From assembly GCA_017883205.1 (NCBI GenBank), contig JADGNZ010000033.1, positions 1 to 64,000 on the forward strand: a DNA stretch of 64,000 nucleotides. The letters run 5' to 3'. The stretch is from Thermoanaerobaculia bacterium (lineage in GTDB: Bacteria; Acidobacteriota; Thermoanaerobaculia; Gp7-AA8). How positions within the stretch are numbered: position 1 is the stretch's first letter; every line of letters begins with the position of its first letter. Shown here piece after piece: positions 9,281 to 17,429 of the stretch. The position numbers were made by a program, and so were the translations under genes. The notes under the pieces were generated by a model. It was given only the letters and a program-made list of their open reading frames with translations, was not told where the DNA came from and did no database searches.

Positions 9281-10453
9281 TTAATACTCTCCTACGCGTG
9301 CCACATACCCTTCAAAATTCCCCCTCATCTCCCCTAACGAATCCCCCCCAAACTTCTCGCGCATCGCATCGGCGAGCGCGATCGCCAGCATCGCTTCGCA
9401 GACGACGCCGCAGGCGGGGACGGCGGTGACGTCGCTTCGTTCCCATTGGGAGCGGTGGGGCTCGTGCGTTTCGATGTCGACTGAGGGGAGACCGCGGCGG
9501 AGGGTGGAGATCGGCTTCATGTAGGCGCGCACGACGACGTCCTGTCCGTTGGTGACGCCTCCTTCGAGGCCGCCGGCTCGGTTTGAGGTGCGGTGGTAGC
9601 GATGTTCTTCGTCGAAGTAAATCGGATCGTGAACCTCGGAACCAACGCGTTGCGCGGCAGCGACTCCGTCACCGATGGCGACCGCTTTGACCGCGTGGAT
9701 GGAGAGGATGGCCTGGGCGATGCGGCCGTCGAGTTTCTCGTTCCACTGCACGTAGGAGCCGAGGCCGATGGGGACGTTGTGGGCGGCGGCGACGATCGTG
9801 CCGCCGAGGGTCTCGCCAGCCTCGCGTGCTTTATCGACCTCGGCCACCATCGCGGCTTCGGCATCGCGATCGACTGCGCGCATCGGCGAGTCGTCGTCGA
9901 CGGCGCCGAGGTCGTCCCAGGTTGTTGCGCGGTCGGGGTCGCCGGCGGGACCGATGGAGACGACTCCTGAGCGAAGCTCGATGCCGAACGCTCGCAGCAA
10001 TTCTTTGGCGATCGCGCCGGCCGCGACGCGCGAGGCGGTCTCGCGGGCGGAGGCGCGCTCGAGGACGTCGCGCAGATCACGGCGGTCGTACTTCATGCCG
10101 CCGATCAAATCGACGTGGCCGGGGCGCGGCGCATGGACGCGGCGTTTGTGAGCTTCGTTAGCGTCGACTTCCCATACACCCATCGCCGCTTCCCAGTTCT
10201 TGAAGTCGGCATTACGAATGCTGATTGCGATCGGCGAGCCGAGCGTTTCGCCGCCGCGGACGCCGCCGACGATCTCGATCTCATCGTGCTCGATCTTCAT
10301 CCGTCCGCCGCGGCCGTATCCATGCTGGCGGCGGGCAAGATCGCGGTTGATGCGCTCGCGGTCGAGGCGCACTCCGGCCGGGACGCCGGTGACGATGACG
10401 GTAAGTTGCGGTCCATGCGACTCGCCGGCGGAGAGGAAGGTGAAGTGCGACAT
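9281..10453 (-). CDS. aroC: Chorismate synthase
   Basis: A 390-residue enzyme that converts 5-enolpyruvylshikimate-3-phosphate to chorismate using reduced FMN, supplying the trp and aro genes downstream in this window. Motifs include SAGESHGPQ (8-16), RRQHGYGRGGRM, the RPGHVDL stretch, RASARETASRVAAGA and the later SNRAGGLEGGVTNG. The open frame continues upstream to 11182, but everything before MSHFTFLSAGESHG is antisense reading of the methyltransferase region, so the start is placed at 10453. No strong Shine-Dalgarno is visible; the start lies 11 bp after the methyltransferase stop, which suggests coupling. Confidence 0.95.
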   Translation of the reverse strand: MSHFTFLSAGESHGPQLTVIVTGVPAGVRLDRERINRDLARRQHGYGRGGRMKIEHDEIEIVGGVRGGETLGSPIAISIRNADFKNWEAAMGVWEVDANEAHKRRVHAPRPGHVDLIGGMKYDRRDLRDVLERASARETASRVAAGAIAKELLRAFGIELRSGVVSIGPAGDPDRATTWDDLGAVDDDSPMRAVDRDAEAAMVAEVDKAREAGETLGGTIVAAAHNVPIGLGSYVQWNEKLDGRIAQAILSIHAVKAVAIGDGVAAAQRVGSEVHDPIYFDEEHRYHRTSNRAGGLEGGVTNGQDVVVRAYMKPISTLRRGLPSVDIETHEPHRSQWERSDVTAVPACGVVCEAMLAIALADAMREKFGGDSLGEMRGNFEGYVARVGEY

Positions 10454-10464
10454 CGTGCGGAAGT

Positions 10465-11022
10465 CTAGTAGATGCCGGGAATCAGCTGCTTCGAGCGCCG
10501 CATGTAATCGCGATAACGGTCGCCGAAGTGCTCGATCAGCGCCGACTCCTCGACGAAGATGCGGTAGGAGAAGCCGGCGATCGTCGCGGCCGCGATGATG
10601 GCCACGCTGAGCCAGTTGCGGAAGGCGAAGCCGAGCCCGATGAACGAGAGGAGCGAGCCGGTGTACGCGGGATGGCGAATGACGCCGTAGAGCCCGCGAT
10701 CGACGAGCTCGTGACCCTCGCGGATGGAGACGTCGACCGTGAAGTAGCGCCACAGCGTGACGATGGCGATCGCGCGAATGATGATGCCGGTCACGATGAG
10801 TGCCATGCCAACCCAGAACAAAGCGCCTCCCATGCGTGTCGGCGGATACCGTTGCACCATCGACCCGGCAAACACGGCGATGGTGATGCCTCCCCACAGC
10901 AGCGCCAACGATCCGCGATCGCGACGCGAAGCATTGCCGCGAGCATGTTTGAGGACCATGACCACCAACTCCGAGGCGACCCAGAGGGCGGAGACGATGG
11001 CGAGGAGAGAGCTGTGACGCAT
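10465..11022 (-). CDS. Isoprenylcysteine carboxyl methyltransferase-family membrane protein
   Basis: A 185-residue integral membrane protein with about five hydrophobic segments. The C-terminal half carries the ICMT/PEMT-type signature: LVDRGLYGVIRHPAYTGSLL followed by EESALIEHFGDRYRDYMRRSKQLIPGIY. Bacterial members are SAM-dependent methyltransferases of lipids or small molecules, usually with unknown substrate. The gene lies immediately upstream of aroC on the same strand, but no functional link is obvious. Confidence 0.85.
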   Translation of the reverse strand: MRHSSLLAIVSALWVASELVVMVLKHARGNASRRDRGSLALLWGGITIAVFAGSMVQRYPPTRMGGALFWVGMALIVTGIIIRAIAIVTLWRYFTVDVSIREGHELVDRGLYGVIRHPAYTGSLLSFIGLGFAFRNWLSVAIIAAATIAGFSYRIFVEESALIEHFGDRYRDYMRRSKQLIPGIY

Positions 11023-11046
11023 GAGTGAATGGTACGGCGCTTGGGT

Positions 11047-11137
11047 GTTGGATGTTGCATCCGCAGATGACGCAGACGTACGCAGATTGGGGTCGCTTCC
11101 ATGTCTTATCGGTGTACATCTGCGTCATCTGCGGATA
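11047..11137. repeat. Mirrored GCAGATGACGCAGA repeat
   Basis: CATCCGCAGATGACGCAGA at the left is mirrored by TCTGCGTCATCTGCGGAT at the right, about 50 bp apart. The same sequence pair occurs at 31.4 kb. It lies between divergent genes. Confidence 0.75.
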
Positions 11138-11152
11138 AATGGTCCCCTCTGC

Positions 11153-11158
11153 TAACCT
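11153..11158 (+). promoter_or_regulatory. Putative -10 box (TAACCT), leaderless
   Basis: TAACCT followed by 8 nt and the ATG of the class V aminotransferase gene, the same geometry as at lgt. No Shine-Dalgarno is present. Confidence 0.35.
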
Positions 11159-11166
11159 CATCCGCG

Positions 11167-12297
11167 ATGGACAAGTCCACACTCCGCGGCCTCTTCCCCG
11201 TCACAAAGAACGTCGTCTACTTCAACCATGCCGCGGTCGGCCCGCTTTCGGTTCGCGCGTACGAGGCGATGGAACGGCACGCGCGCGATCAGCGTGACTT
11301 CGGCGCGCTGCACTGGCGCGACTGGTATGCCGAATATGTTCTTTTTCGCAACGCCGCCGCGCAGTTGATCGGCGCGGAGCCGGGCGAGATCGCCATCCTC
11401 AAGAACACCTCGGAGGGCCTGTCATTCGTTGCCGAGGGTTTCCGATGGGAGCGGGGAGACAACGTCGTCACCACCGACCTCGAGTTCCCATCCAACTCCA
11501 CACCGTGGAGAAAACTTGACAGGCGAGGGGTGGAAACGCGCGTCGTGCGGAGTCACGATGGCGCGTTCACGGTCGATGATGTCGAGCAACACATCGATGA
11601 ACGAACGCGCATCGTCAGCGTTTCGTCGGTGGCGTTTCACAACGGCTTCGCCGCGGACCTCGACGCCATCGGCGCGTTGTGCGCGCGGCGCGGCGTGCTC
11701 TTTTGCGTGGACGCCATCCAATCGATCGGCGTCCTTCCGATGGACGTGCGCCGCTCGAACATCGCCTTTCTCGCCGCGGACGGCCACAAGTGGATGTGCG
11801 GCGCCGAGGGGGCGGCGATCTTCTTCGTGGCGGCGGAACATCGAGACAAACTCGAAGTGCTCGAGAACGGCTGGACGAACATCGAGCGAAAGGGGAAGTT
11901 CATCGACTGTCCGATCGATCTCCTGCCGGACGCGCGTCGCTTCGAGGCCGGATCACTCAACACGAACGGTATCTACGGCTTGCGCGCGGCGATCGACCTG
12001 CTGCTCGAGATCGGAATCAACGACATCGCCGAAGAGAGCACGCGCATCGCCGCGCTGCTCGCCGAACGACTCGACGCCATCGGCTGGCAGGTTGCGTCAC
12101 CGCGTCCGATCCGCTCCGCAATCGTCGGCGCCTTGCCGCCATCGTCCGAACCGTCGCTGCTCAAATGGCACCGCTTGCTGGAAGAGCACGGCGTCGTCTC
12201 CGCCCCACGCGAAGGGATGCTGCGCTTCGCCCCTCATTTCTACAACGATGAGCAAGAGGTGGAGCGCGTGATCGCGGTTTTGAAAACGATTGTTTGA
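11167..12297 (+). CDS. Class V aminotransferase, SufS/isopenicillin epimerase-like
   Basis: A 376-residue PLP-dependent fold-type I protein. Visible are VVYFNHAAVGPLS at the N-terminus, KNTSEGLSFVA for phosphate binding, VDAIQSIG with Asp182, and DGHKWMCGAEGAA with the Schiff-base Lys208. FEAGSLNTNGIYGL matches the SufS/CsdA/kynureninase-like group. The catalytic Cys loop of true desulfurases is not obvious, so desulfurase activity is doubtful; it may be an epimerase or C-S/C-N lyase. The start follows a putative leaderless promoter; an upstream in-frame ATG at 11101 lies inside a repeat and is rejected. Confidence 0.82.
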   Translation: MDKSTLRGLFPVTKNVVYFNHAAVGPLSVRAYEAMERHARDQRDFGALHWRDWYAEYVLFRNAAAQLIGAEPGEIAILKNTSEGLSFVAEGFRWERGDNVVTTDLEFPSNSTPWRKLDRRGVETRVVRSHDGAFTVDDVEQHIDERTRIVSVSSVAFHNGFAADLDAIGALCARRGVLFCVDAIQSIGVLPMDVRRSNIAFLAADGHKWMCGAEGAAIFFVAAEHRDKLEVLENGWTNIERKGKFIDCPIDLLPDARRFEAGSLNTNGIYGLRAAIDLLLEIGINDIAEESTRIAALLAERLDAIGWQVASPRPIRSAIVGALPPSSEPSLLKWHRLLEEHGVVSAPREGMLRFAPHFYNDEQEVERVIAVLKTIV

Positions 12298-12363
12298 ACC
12301 ACAGAGACACAAAGGACACAGAGTTGGAGTCGCATTCTCTGTGCTCTCTGCGTCTCTGTGGTG
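12297..12363. repeat. Mirrored CACAGAGACACAAAGG repeat
   Basis: ACCACAGAGACACAAAGGAC mirrored by CTCTGCGTCTCTGTGGT with about 25 bp between the arms. Members of the same family lie near 29.65, 41.9 and 60.45 kb. It directly follows the aminotransferase stop and may act as a processing or termination hairpin. Confidence 0.75.
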
Positions 12364-12464
12364 ATGCCTTTACGACTCTACAAATCGGAGAGTCGCCGCA
12401 CCCTCTTCCATAGGCACAGCCCAACCCGCTTGACCCTCCCGCACCAACCGCGCATCATCCCTTC

Positions 12465-13826
12465 ATGTCCCTCATGACGATTCTCCTCAGCGTGGCCGCC
12501 CTCATCATTGGCGCGGTCGCAGGGTGGGTGGTGGCGAGCGCGAGGAAGAGCGGCGACGTCCAGCGCGCCGAGGCCGAGCGCGATCTCGCGCGGGCGGAGC
12601 GTGAGCGTAGCGAAACCGCCGTCATCGAAGCGCGCCGCTTTGCCGCCTCCGAATCCCACGCCCGCGCCGTTGCCGAGACCCAGGCCAGCTTCCTCGGCGA
12701 CGCCCGCAAACAGATGGAAGAGGCCTTCGCCGCCACGGCGCAAAAAGCCCTCGCATCGATCAGCACCTCCTTCCTCGATCTGAACAAAGCGCACATGGAC
12801 GGTTCGAAAGGCGAGATGGTCGCGTCGCTCGACACGAAGAAAGCCGAGATCGACACGATGCTGCAGCCGCTGCGCGACATGCTCGGCCGCTACGCCGGCG
12901 ATCTGCAGAAGAGCGAGCACACGCGCAACGAGGCCTACGGCGGATTGCAGGAACAGATCCGCGCTCTTCTCAGCGCGCAGGAGGGTGCCCAGCGCGAGGC
13001 TTCGCGTCTTGCCAATGCGCTGGCATCGCCGACGGTTCGCGGTTCGTGGGGAGAGAACTCCCTGCGCCGCTGCATCGAGCTGGCAGGAATGAGCGAGCTG
13101 TGCGACTTCGACGTTCAGGAGACCTTCCTGACGGACGAGGGACGCCGCCTTCGTCCCGACGTCGTCGTCCATCTGCCCAACAAGAGGATCATCGCCATCG
13201 ACGCGAAAGTGCCGCTCAGCGACTACAGCGTCGCCGCCAACGCCACCGAGGAAGCGCGCAAGCTCGAAGCGCTGACAGCTCACGCGCGTACGTTGCGCCG
13301 GCACATTGATGCTCTGAGCCGCAAGGACTACCAACTCAACATCGGCGACAGCCTCGACTTCACAGTGATGTTCCTGCCGGGCGAGCATTTCCTCTCCGCC
13401 GCGCTGGTCACCGATCCGATGCTCTTCGAGTACGCGGTCGAGAAGAAGATTTACCTTGCGTCACCAACAGTACTTCTGCCGCTGCTGCGCGCCGTGGCCG
13501 CCGGTTGGAAAGCGGAACGCACCGAGGAGAACGCCAAGAAGATGCACGACGCGGGCGTCGAGCTCTTCAACCGCTTCGTCAAAGTGATGGACCTGATCAC
13601 CGATATCGGCTCGGCGCTGGCGAAAACGGTCGAGCAGTACAACAAAGCGATCCGCTCGATTGACACGCGCCTCTGGCCGAAAGGTCAGGAGCTGCAGCGC
13701 ATGGCCGGCAGCGGCCAGGAGCTGGAAGCGCTGTCGCAAGTGGACACGCTGCCGTTGGAGTCCTCGAAACTGCGGCTGACGATGCAAGGGGAGGAACCTG
13801 CTGAGGTGGTGCCTTTCAGGGAGTAG
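12465..13826 (+). CDS. rmuC: DNA recombination protein RmuC
   Basis: A 453-residue protein with one N-terminal membrane anchor (residues 4-25), a long coiled coil rich in Ala/Glu/Arg (about 30-190), then the conserved RmuC nuclease-like domain: VRGSWGENSLRRCIELAGM, the RLRPDVVVHLPN strand and IIAIDAKVPLSDY, which carries PD-(D/E)XK-like acidic and Lys residues. Next comes FLPGEHFLSAAL. RmuC limits inversions at short inverted repeats in E. coli, which is suggestive in a genome this rich in inverted repeats. The gene stands alone. Confidence 0.92.
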   Translation: MSLMTILLSVAALIIGAVAGWVVASARKSGDVQRAEAERDLARAERERSETAVIEARRFAASESHARAVAETQASFLGDARKQMEEAFAATAQKALASISTSFLDLNKAHMDGSKGEMVASLDTKKAEIDTMLQPLRDMLGRYAGDLQKSEHTRNEAYGGLQEQIRALLSAQEGAQREASRLANALASPTVRGSWGENSLRRCIELAGMSELCDFDVQETFLTDEGRRLRPDVVVHLPNKRIIAIDAKVPLSDYSVAANATEEARKLEALTAHARTLRRHIDALSRKDYQLNIGDSLDFTVMFLPGEHFLSAALVTDPMLFEYAVEKKIYLASPTVLLPLLRAVAAGWKAERTEENAKKMHDAGVELFNRFVKVMDLITDIGSALAKTVEQYNKAIRSIDTRLWPKGQELQRMAGSGQELEALSQVDTLPLESSKLRLTMQGEEPAEVVPFRE

Positions 13827-13891
13827 GTTGTCGGGAGTCGGGGGTCGTAGAAGAACCGAGGCATTCTCGACTTCCGACTCCCGACAACCGC
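13826..13891. repeat. Mirrored GTTGTCGGGAGTCGGG repeat
   Basis: GTTGTCGGGAGTCGGGGGTC is mirrored by CGACTTCCGACTCCCGACAA immediately after the rmuC stop, giving a strong imperfect hairpin before the trp leader region. Confidence 0.7.
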
Positions 13892-13931
13892 TTCCACCCC
13901 CCACTCCCCAAAACCCACACTCCACCTATGC

Positions 13932-13937
13932 TATCCT
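13932..13937 (+). promoter_or_regulatory. Putative -10 box before the trp leader ORF
   Basis: TATCCT with an upstream TGC (extended -10 form), 9 nt before the ATG of the leader ORF. No convincing -35 is visible. Confidence 0.4.
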
Positions 13938-13946
13938 CCGCCCGCC

Positions 13947-14015
13947 ATGAACTTCCCCGCGCATGAGGTCAACGAGTCGACGAGCTGTCCGGTCGACTCG
14001 TGTCTTTGGCTCTGA
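13947..14015 (+). CDS. Candidate trp leader peptide
   Basis: A 22-codon ORF that begins 9 nt after a -10-like box and ends in Cys-Leu-Trp-Leu-stop; the single Trp codon is at 14007-14009. A perfect 10-bp inverted repeat (13972-13981 with 13992-14001, 10-nt loop) lies inside the ORF, ending just before the Trp codon. There is no U-tract after it, so it does not look like an intrinsic terminator. The leader precedes trpG by 83 nt. One Trp codon is weak evidence alone; position and structure make it plausible. Confidence 0.45.
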   Translation: MNFPAHEVNESTSCPVDSCLWL

Positions 14016-14052
14016 CCCCCTCCCAACCCTGACCTCGCGGTGCCCTTGGCGT

Positions 14053-14095
14053 AGCTCCTGATTCCCGTCTGTCCACCCGCCGACGTTCAGGAGCT
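14053..14095 (+). promoter_or_regulatory. Hairpin sequestering the trpG ribosome binding site
   Basis: AGCTCCTGA (14053-14061) pairs perfectly with TCAGGAGCT (14087-14095). The 3' arm contains the AGGAG Shine-Dalgarno, placed about 6 nt before the trpG ATG at 14099. The loop is 25 nt. The hairpin would block trpG translation unless opened. The 5' arm start (AGCTC) is complementary to GAGCT at 13982-13986, in the loop of the upstream leader hairpin, offering a possible alternative pairing. Confidence 0.55.
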
Positions 14096-14098
14096 GCC

Positions 14099-14671
14099 AT
14101 GATCACTGTTGTCGATAACTACGATTCATTCACCTACAACCTGGTGCAGCAGATCGAGAAGATCTCTGCGTTCGAGTTGCAGGTCATCCGCAACGACGCC
14201 TTCGATGTCGACGCTCTGCTCGACCAGGAGCCGGAGGCAATCGTGATCTCGCCCGGTCCCGGCACGCCGTCGCGTGCGGGCCGCATCCTCGATCTGATCC
14301 GCTCCAACGAGTCCATCCCGCTGCTCGGCATCTGCCTCGGGCATCAGGCGATCGGCGAAGCATTCGGAGGACGCATCGTGCGAGGGCGCGTGCCGGTTCA
14401 CGGAAAGCTCAGCGACGTTCGCCACGAGGGACGCGGACTTTTCACCGGCTGTCCGACGCCGATGCAGACCGCGCGCTATCACTCGCTCGTCGTCGATCGC
14501 GAGTCGATGCCGGATGAATTACGCATCGACGCCGAGACCGACGATGGCGTGATCATGGCAATCGCCCACCGCGACCGGCCGATCTACGGCATCCAGTTTC
14601 ATCCTGAATCGTATGGCACCGAGGGAGGGGATCGGCTGATTGCGAACTTCCTGTTGGAGGTGCGGCAATGA
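14099..14671 (+). CDS. trpG: Anthranilate synthase component II (glutamine amidotransferase)
   Basis: A 190-residue class I glutamine amidotransferase subunit that supplies ammonia to TrpE for anthranilate formation. The triad is visible: Cys79 in GICLGHQA, His168 and Glu170 in IQFHPES. SPGPGTP (51-57) and HGK (101-103) are typical of TrpG/PabA. First gene of the trp cluster; its stop overlaps the trpD start (ATGA). trpE is not next to it and is absent from the window, so the partner must be encoded elsewhere. A shared role with PabB (folate) cannot be excluded. Translation is probably controlled by the hairpin over its ribosome binding site. Confidence 0.93.
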   Translation: MITVVDNYDSFTYNLVQQIEKISAFELQVIRNDAFDVDALLDQEPEAIVISPGPGTPSRAGRILDLIRSNESIPLLGICLGHQAIGEAFGGRIVRGRVPVHGKLSDVRHEGRGLFTGCPTPMQTARYHSLVVDRESMPDELRIDAETDDGVIMAIAHRDRPIYGIQFHPESYGTEGGDRLIANFLLEVRQ

Positions 14672-15684
14672 TCGACACCGCCATCCGCAAAGTCGTCGAC
14701 GGCAAGGACCTCGGGCGCGACGAAATGCACGAGGTCTTCGGCGAAGTCATGGACGGCCGCGCCACCGATGTGCAGAAAAGTGCGCTGCTGATCGCGCTCC
14801 GAATGAAGGGCGAGACCTCCGAGGAGATCACCGGCGCCGCTCTGGCCATGCGCGAGCGCGTGAGCCCGCTGACCGTTGACCGCGAACGGATCATCGATAC
14901 CTGCGGCACCGGCGGCGACGGACGAGGCACGTTCAATGTCTCGACGATCGCAGCGCTCGTTGCGGCCGGCGCCGGCGCCTCGGTGGCGAAGCACGGCAAC
15001 CGCGCGGTGTCGTCGTCGTGTGGCAGCGCCGACGTCCTGGCCGAGCTTGGCGTGGCTATCGACCTCGACGCCGCTCGGATGAGCGAAGTGCTAAGCCGCA
15101 CGGGTATCTCGTTTCTCTTCGCGCCGAAGCTGCACCCGGCGATGGGCGCGGTGGCAGGCATCCGGCGCGAGCTCGGCGTCCGCACGATCTTCAACGTCCT
15201 CGGGCCATTGACGAACCCCGCGTTCGCGCGGCGGCAGGTGCTCGGCGTCTATTCGCTCCATCTCGTCGAGATTCTCGGCCGCGTGTTGCTGGCCCTCGGC
15301 GCGGAGCACGCGTTGGTCGTTCACAGCGCAGACGGGCTCGATGAGATTTCGATCTCCGCGGCGACGTACGTCTGCGAAGTGCGCGATGGCGATGTGCGCG
15401 GATTCGAGCTGACACCGGAAGAGATCGGAGCGGGACGTCATGTGATGGCGGAAATCTCCGGAGGCGACGCGCGAGAGAACGCACGGATCGCCCGTGAGGT
15501 CCTCGGCGGCGCGGACGGAGCACGCCACGAGATCGTTGCCGCGAATGCCGGAGCGGCCTTGTATGTGTCGGGCGCGGCCCCGACGATTCGCGAGGGCGTA
15601 GCGATGGCACGCGAATCGATCAGCAGCGGTCAGGCGATGACGAAGTTGCAGGAGTTGGTGGCGGTGACGAATGAGCTGGCGTAG
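14668..15684 (+). CDS. trpD: Anthranilate phosphoribosyltransferase
   Basis: A 338-residue enzyme that joins anthranilate to PRPP. The PRPP-binding glycine-rich loop TCGTGGDGRGTFNVST lies at 78-93. KHGNRAVSSSCGSADVLAELG (108-128) and the FLFAPKLHPAMGAVAGIRRELGVRTIFNVLGPLTNPA block are family hallmarks. Full length. It is translationally coupled to trpG through a 4-bp overlap. The next gene, trpC, is separated from it by about 360 bp holding a MITE-like element, which is unusual for a trp operon. Confidence 0.95.
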   Translation: MIDTAIRKVVDGKDLGRDEMHEVFGEVMDGRATDVQKSALLIALRMKGETSEEITGAALAMRERVSPLTVDRERIIDTCGTGGDGRGTFNVSTIAALVAAGAGASVAKHGNRAVSSSCGSADVLAELGVAIDLDAARMSEVLSRTGISFLFAPKLHPAMGAVAGIRRELGVRTIFNVLGPLTNPAFARRQVLGVYSLHLVEILGRVLLALGAEHALVVHSADGLDEISISAATYVCEVRDGDVRGFELTPEEIGAGRHVMAEISGGDARENARIAREVLGGADGARHEIVAANAGAALYVSGAAPTIREGVAMARESISSGQAMTKLQELVAVTNELA

Positions 15685-15741
15685 ATCGGACACTCAGACT
15701 CTTTCCGCACGTCTTTCCAATCGAGCCTATCGCACGACTCT

Positions 15742-15961
15742 CCAATCGAGCGCCTTCTCCCCCACGCTTTTTGTGGGGGAGAAGGTGGCGAAGCCGGATG
15801 AGGGGGTGTTGCAAGAGAACCGCGTCAGCGCGTGTGGCAGGTTTTTGACATGGCTCGAACGACGCGTGATTGATCGCGCTGCGCATTTGCTCCCCCCTCA
15901 TCCGTCCTTCGGCCACCTTCTCCCCCCGCAAAAAGCGCGGGGGGAGAAGGCGCTCGATTGG
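15742..15961. repeat. MITE-like element, copy 2, between trpD and trpC
   Basis: Same inverted arms as copy 1 (CAATCGAGCGCCTTCTCC / mirrored). A partial extra arm (TTCCAATCGAGCC) precedes it near 15717. The internal 85 bp align with those of copy 4 near 44.5 kb (shared TTGATCGCGCTGCGCATTTG / TTGATCGCCCTGCGTATTTG), so the core as well as the ends is conserved. The right flank (AAGAAAGAGGAAGAGCTGAAG) also resembles that of copy 4. It fills most of the trpD-trpC gap. Confidence 0.8.
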
Positions 15962-16041
15962 AAAGAGCTTCAAGAAAGAGGAAGAGCTGAAGCAAGCGGT
16001 GCACGGAGAGTGTGCGAACTGCCGGGACGGCGGCGTTTCGT

Positions 16042-16815
16042 ATGACCATCCTCGACGAGATCGTCTCGCGCACGCGCGCGCGCCTCGGCGGCGAAGCGCC
16101 GCCTGACCGCGCGGCGGCGGAGCGTGCCGCGCGGAACAGGCGCTCGTTCGCGTTGACGGAGGCCTTGAAGCGCGAAAGCGTCAACGTCATTGCCGAGATC
16201 AAGTCAGCGTCGCCTTCGGCCGGACCGATTGTCGAGAATCCGGATGTCGAAGGTATCGCGGCGGCGTACAAAGAAGGCGGTGCCGCTGCCATCTCCATCG
16301 TTACAGAGCCTGACTTCTTTCGCGGTTCCCGAGGATGGATCGAGCGGGCGGCGCGATCAAGCGGCCTTCCCGTGCTGATGAAAGACTTCATCGTCGATGA
16401 GTCGCAGCTCATTCGTGGCGTTGCCGCCGGCGCGAGCGCGATTCTGCTGCTGGCGTCGCTGCTCGATGCAACCCAGATTCGCGACTTCATCGCCTGCCTC
16501 GACGAGTTTTCCTGCGATGCCCTCGTCGAGGTGCACGACGAGGCTGAGCTGGCGCGGGCGGTGGGTGGGGGGGCCCGCATCATCGGCGTCAACAACCGCA
16601 ATCTGCGCGACTTTAGCGTCGACCTCGGCGCGTCGGAACGGCTGGCGCGGCAGATGCCGGAAGGCGCGCTACGCGTCGCCGAGAGCGGGATCAAAACGCG
16701 CGCCGACGTCGACCGGCTCCGCGCCGCCGGCTTCGATGCCTTTCTCGTCGGCGAATCGCTGTTGCGGCAGAATGACCGCGCCGCAGCGGTGCGGCAACTG
16801 GTGATGGCGCCATGA
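16042..16815 (+). CDS. trpC: Indole-3-glycerol phosphate synthase
   Basis: A 257-residue TIM-barrel enzyme that closes CdRP to indole-3-glycerol phosphate with loss of CO2 and water. Visible: VIAEIKSASPSAG (catalytic Lys and phosphate loop), ISIVTEPDFFRGS, VLMKDFIVDESQ with the second catalytic Lys, LVEVHDEAEL, IIGVNNRNLRDF and VAESGIKTRADV. The start at 16042 matches family length; an in-frame GTG at 16012 preceded by GGAG is an alternative. Its 3' end overlaps trpF by 4 bp. Confidence 0.94.
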   Translation: MTILDEIVSRTRARLGGEAPPDRAAAERAARNRRSFALTEALKRESVNVIAEIKSASPSAGPIVENPDVEGIAAAYKEGGAAAISIVTEPDFFRGSRGWIERAARSSGLPVLMKDFIVDESQLIRGVAAGASAILLLASLLDATQIRDFIACLDEFSCDALVEVHDEAELARAVGGGARIIGVNNRNLRDFSVDLGASERLARQMPEGALRVAESGIKTRADVDRLRAAGFDAFLVGESLLRQNDRAAAVRQLVMAP

Positions 16816-17429
16816 CCAAAATCAAAATCTGCGGCATTACCAACGAAGATGACGCGCTCTTCTGCGCCGAATGCGGCGCCGACTTTCTCGGCTTCATTTT
16901 CGTTCCCGGTTCGCCGCGCTTCATCGAGCCGGAAAAGGCAGGCGCGATCGCGGCGCGGCTTCGCGAAAGCAGCAACTCATCGAAGATCGTCGGCGTGTTT
17001 CGCGATGCTTCCAACGACTACATCCGCGAGATCAAAGGAGTCGCTGGTCTCGATCTCGTTCAATTACACGGCAGCGAGATTGACGACGACATTCGCGAGC
17101 TCGGCATCCCCGCGATCAAGACGCTGCATGTCGCTGGCGCCCTTCCTGACACGCACGCCACGCCCACCGCGGCGTGGCTTCTCTTCGACACATACGATGA
17201 ACAGCGCGCTGGCGGCACCGGCCGCCGTTTTGACTGGTCGCTCATGGCGACGTATGAGCGATCCAAGCCTTTCTTTCTTTCCGGCGGACTCAATCCCGAC
17301 AACGTCGTCGCGGCGATCAGCATGGTGCGTCCCGACGCCATCGACATCGCCAGCGGCGTCGAAGCCAGGCCGGGCATCAAAGATCACGCCGCAGTGGCGC
17401 GTCTGTTCGAGCGCGTGAGGAGACCATGA
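16812..17429 (+). CDS. trpF: Phosphoribosylanthranilate isomerase
   Basis: A 205-residue TIM-barrel isomerase (PRA to CdRP). Catalytic Cys7 is in KICGITN, Asp is in WLLFDTYDE, and the phosphate-binding [12 protein letters not shown] and [15 protein letters not shown] motifs are present. Overlaps at both ends (ATGA with trpC and trpB) show tight translational coupling within trpC-F-B. Confidence 0.95.
   Translation: MTKIKICGITNEDDALFCAECGADFLGFIFVPGSPRFIEPEKAGAIAARLRESSNSSKIVGVFRDASNDYIREIKGVAGLDLVQLHGSEIDDDIRELGIPAIKTLHVAGALPDTHATPTAAWLLFDTYDEQRAGGTGRRFDWSLMATYERSKPFFLSGGLNPDNVVAAISMVRPDAIDIASGVEARPGIKDHAAVARLFERVRRP

Noticed and set aside
10466-11182. Extension of the aroC frame to a 633-residue protein
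   Set aside because: The extra N-terminal part is antisense reading of the methyltransferase and repeat region, with Arg/His-rich low-complexity residues; chorismate synthase starts at MSHFTFLSAGESHG.
12378-13388. Minus-strand ORF of 336 residues opposite rmuC
   Set aside because: Complementary frame of a strongly supported gene; no domain recognised.
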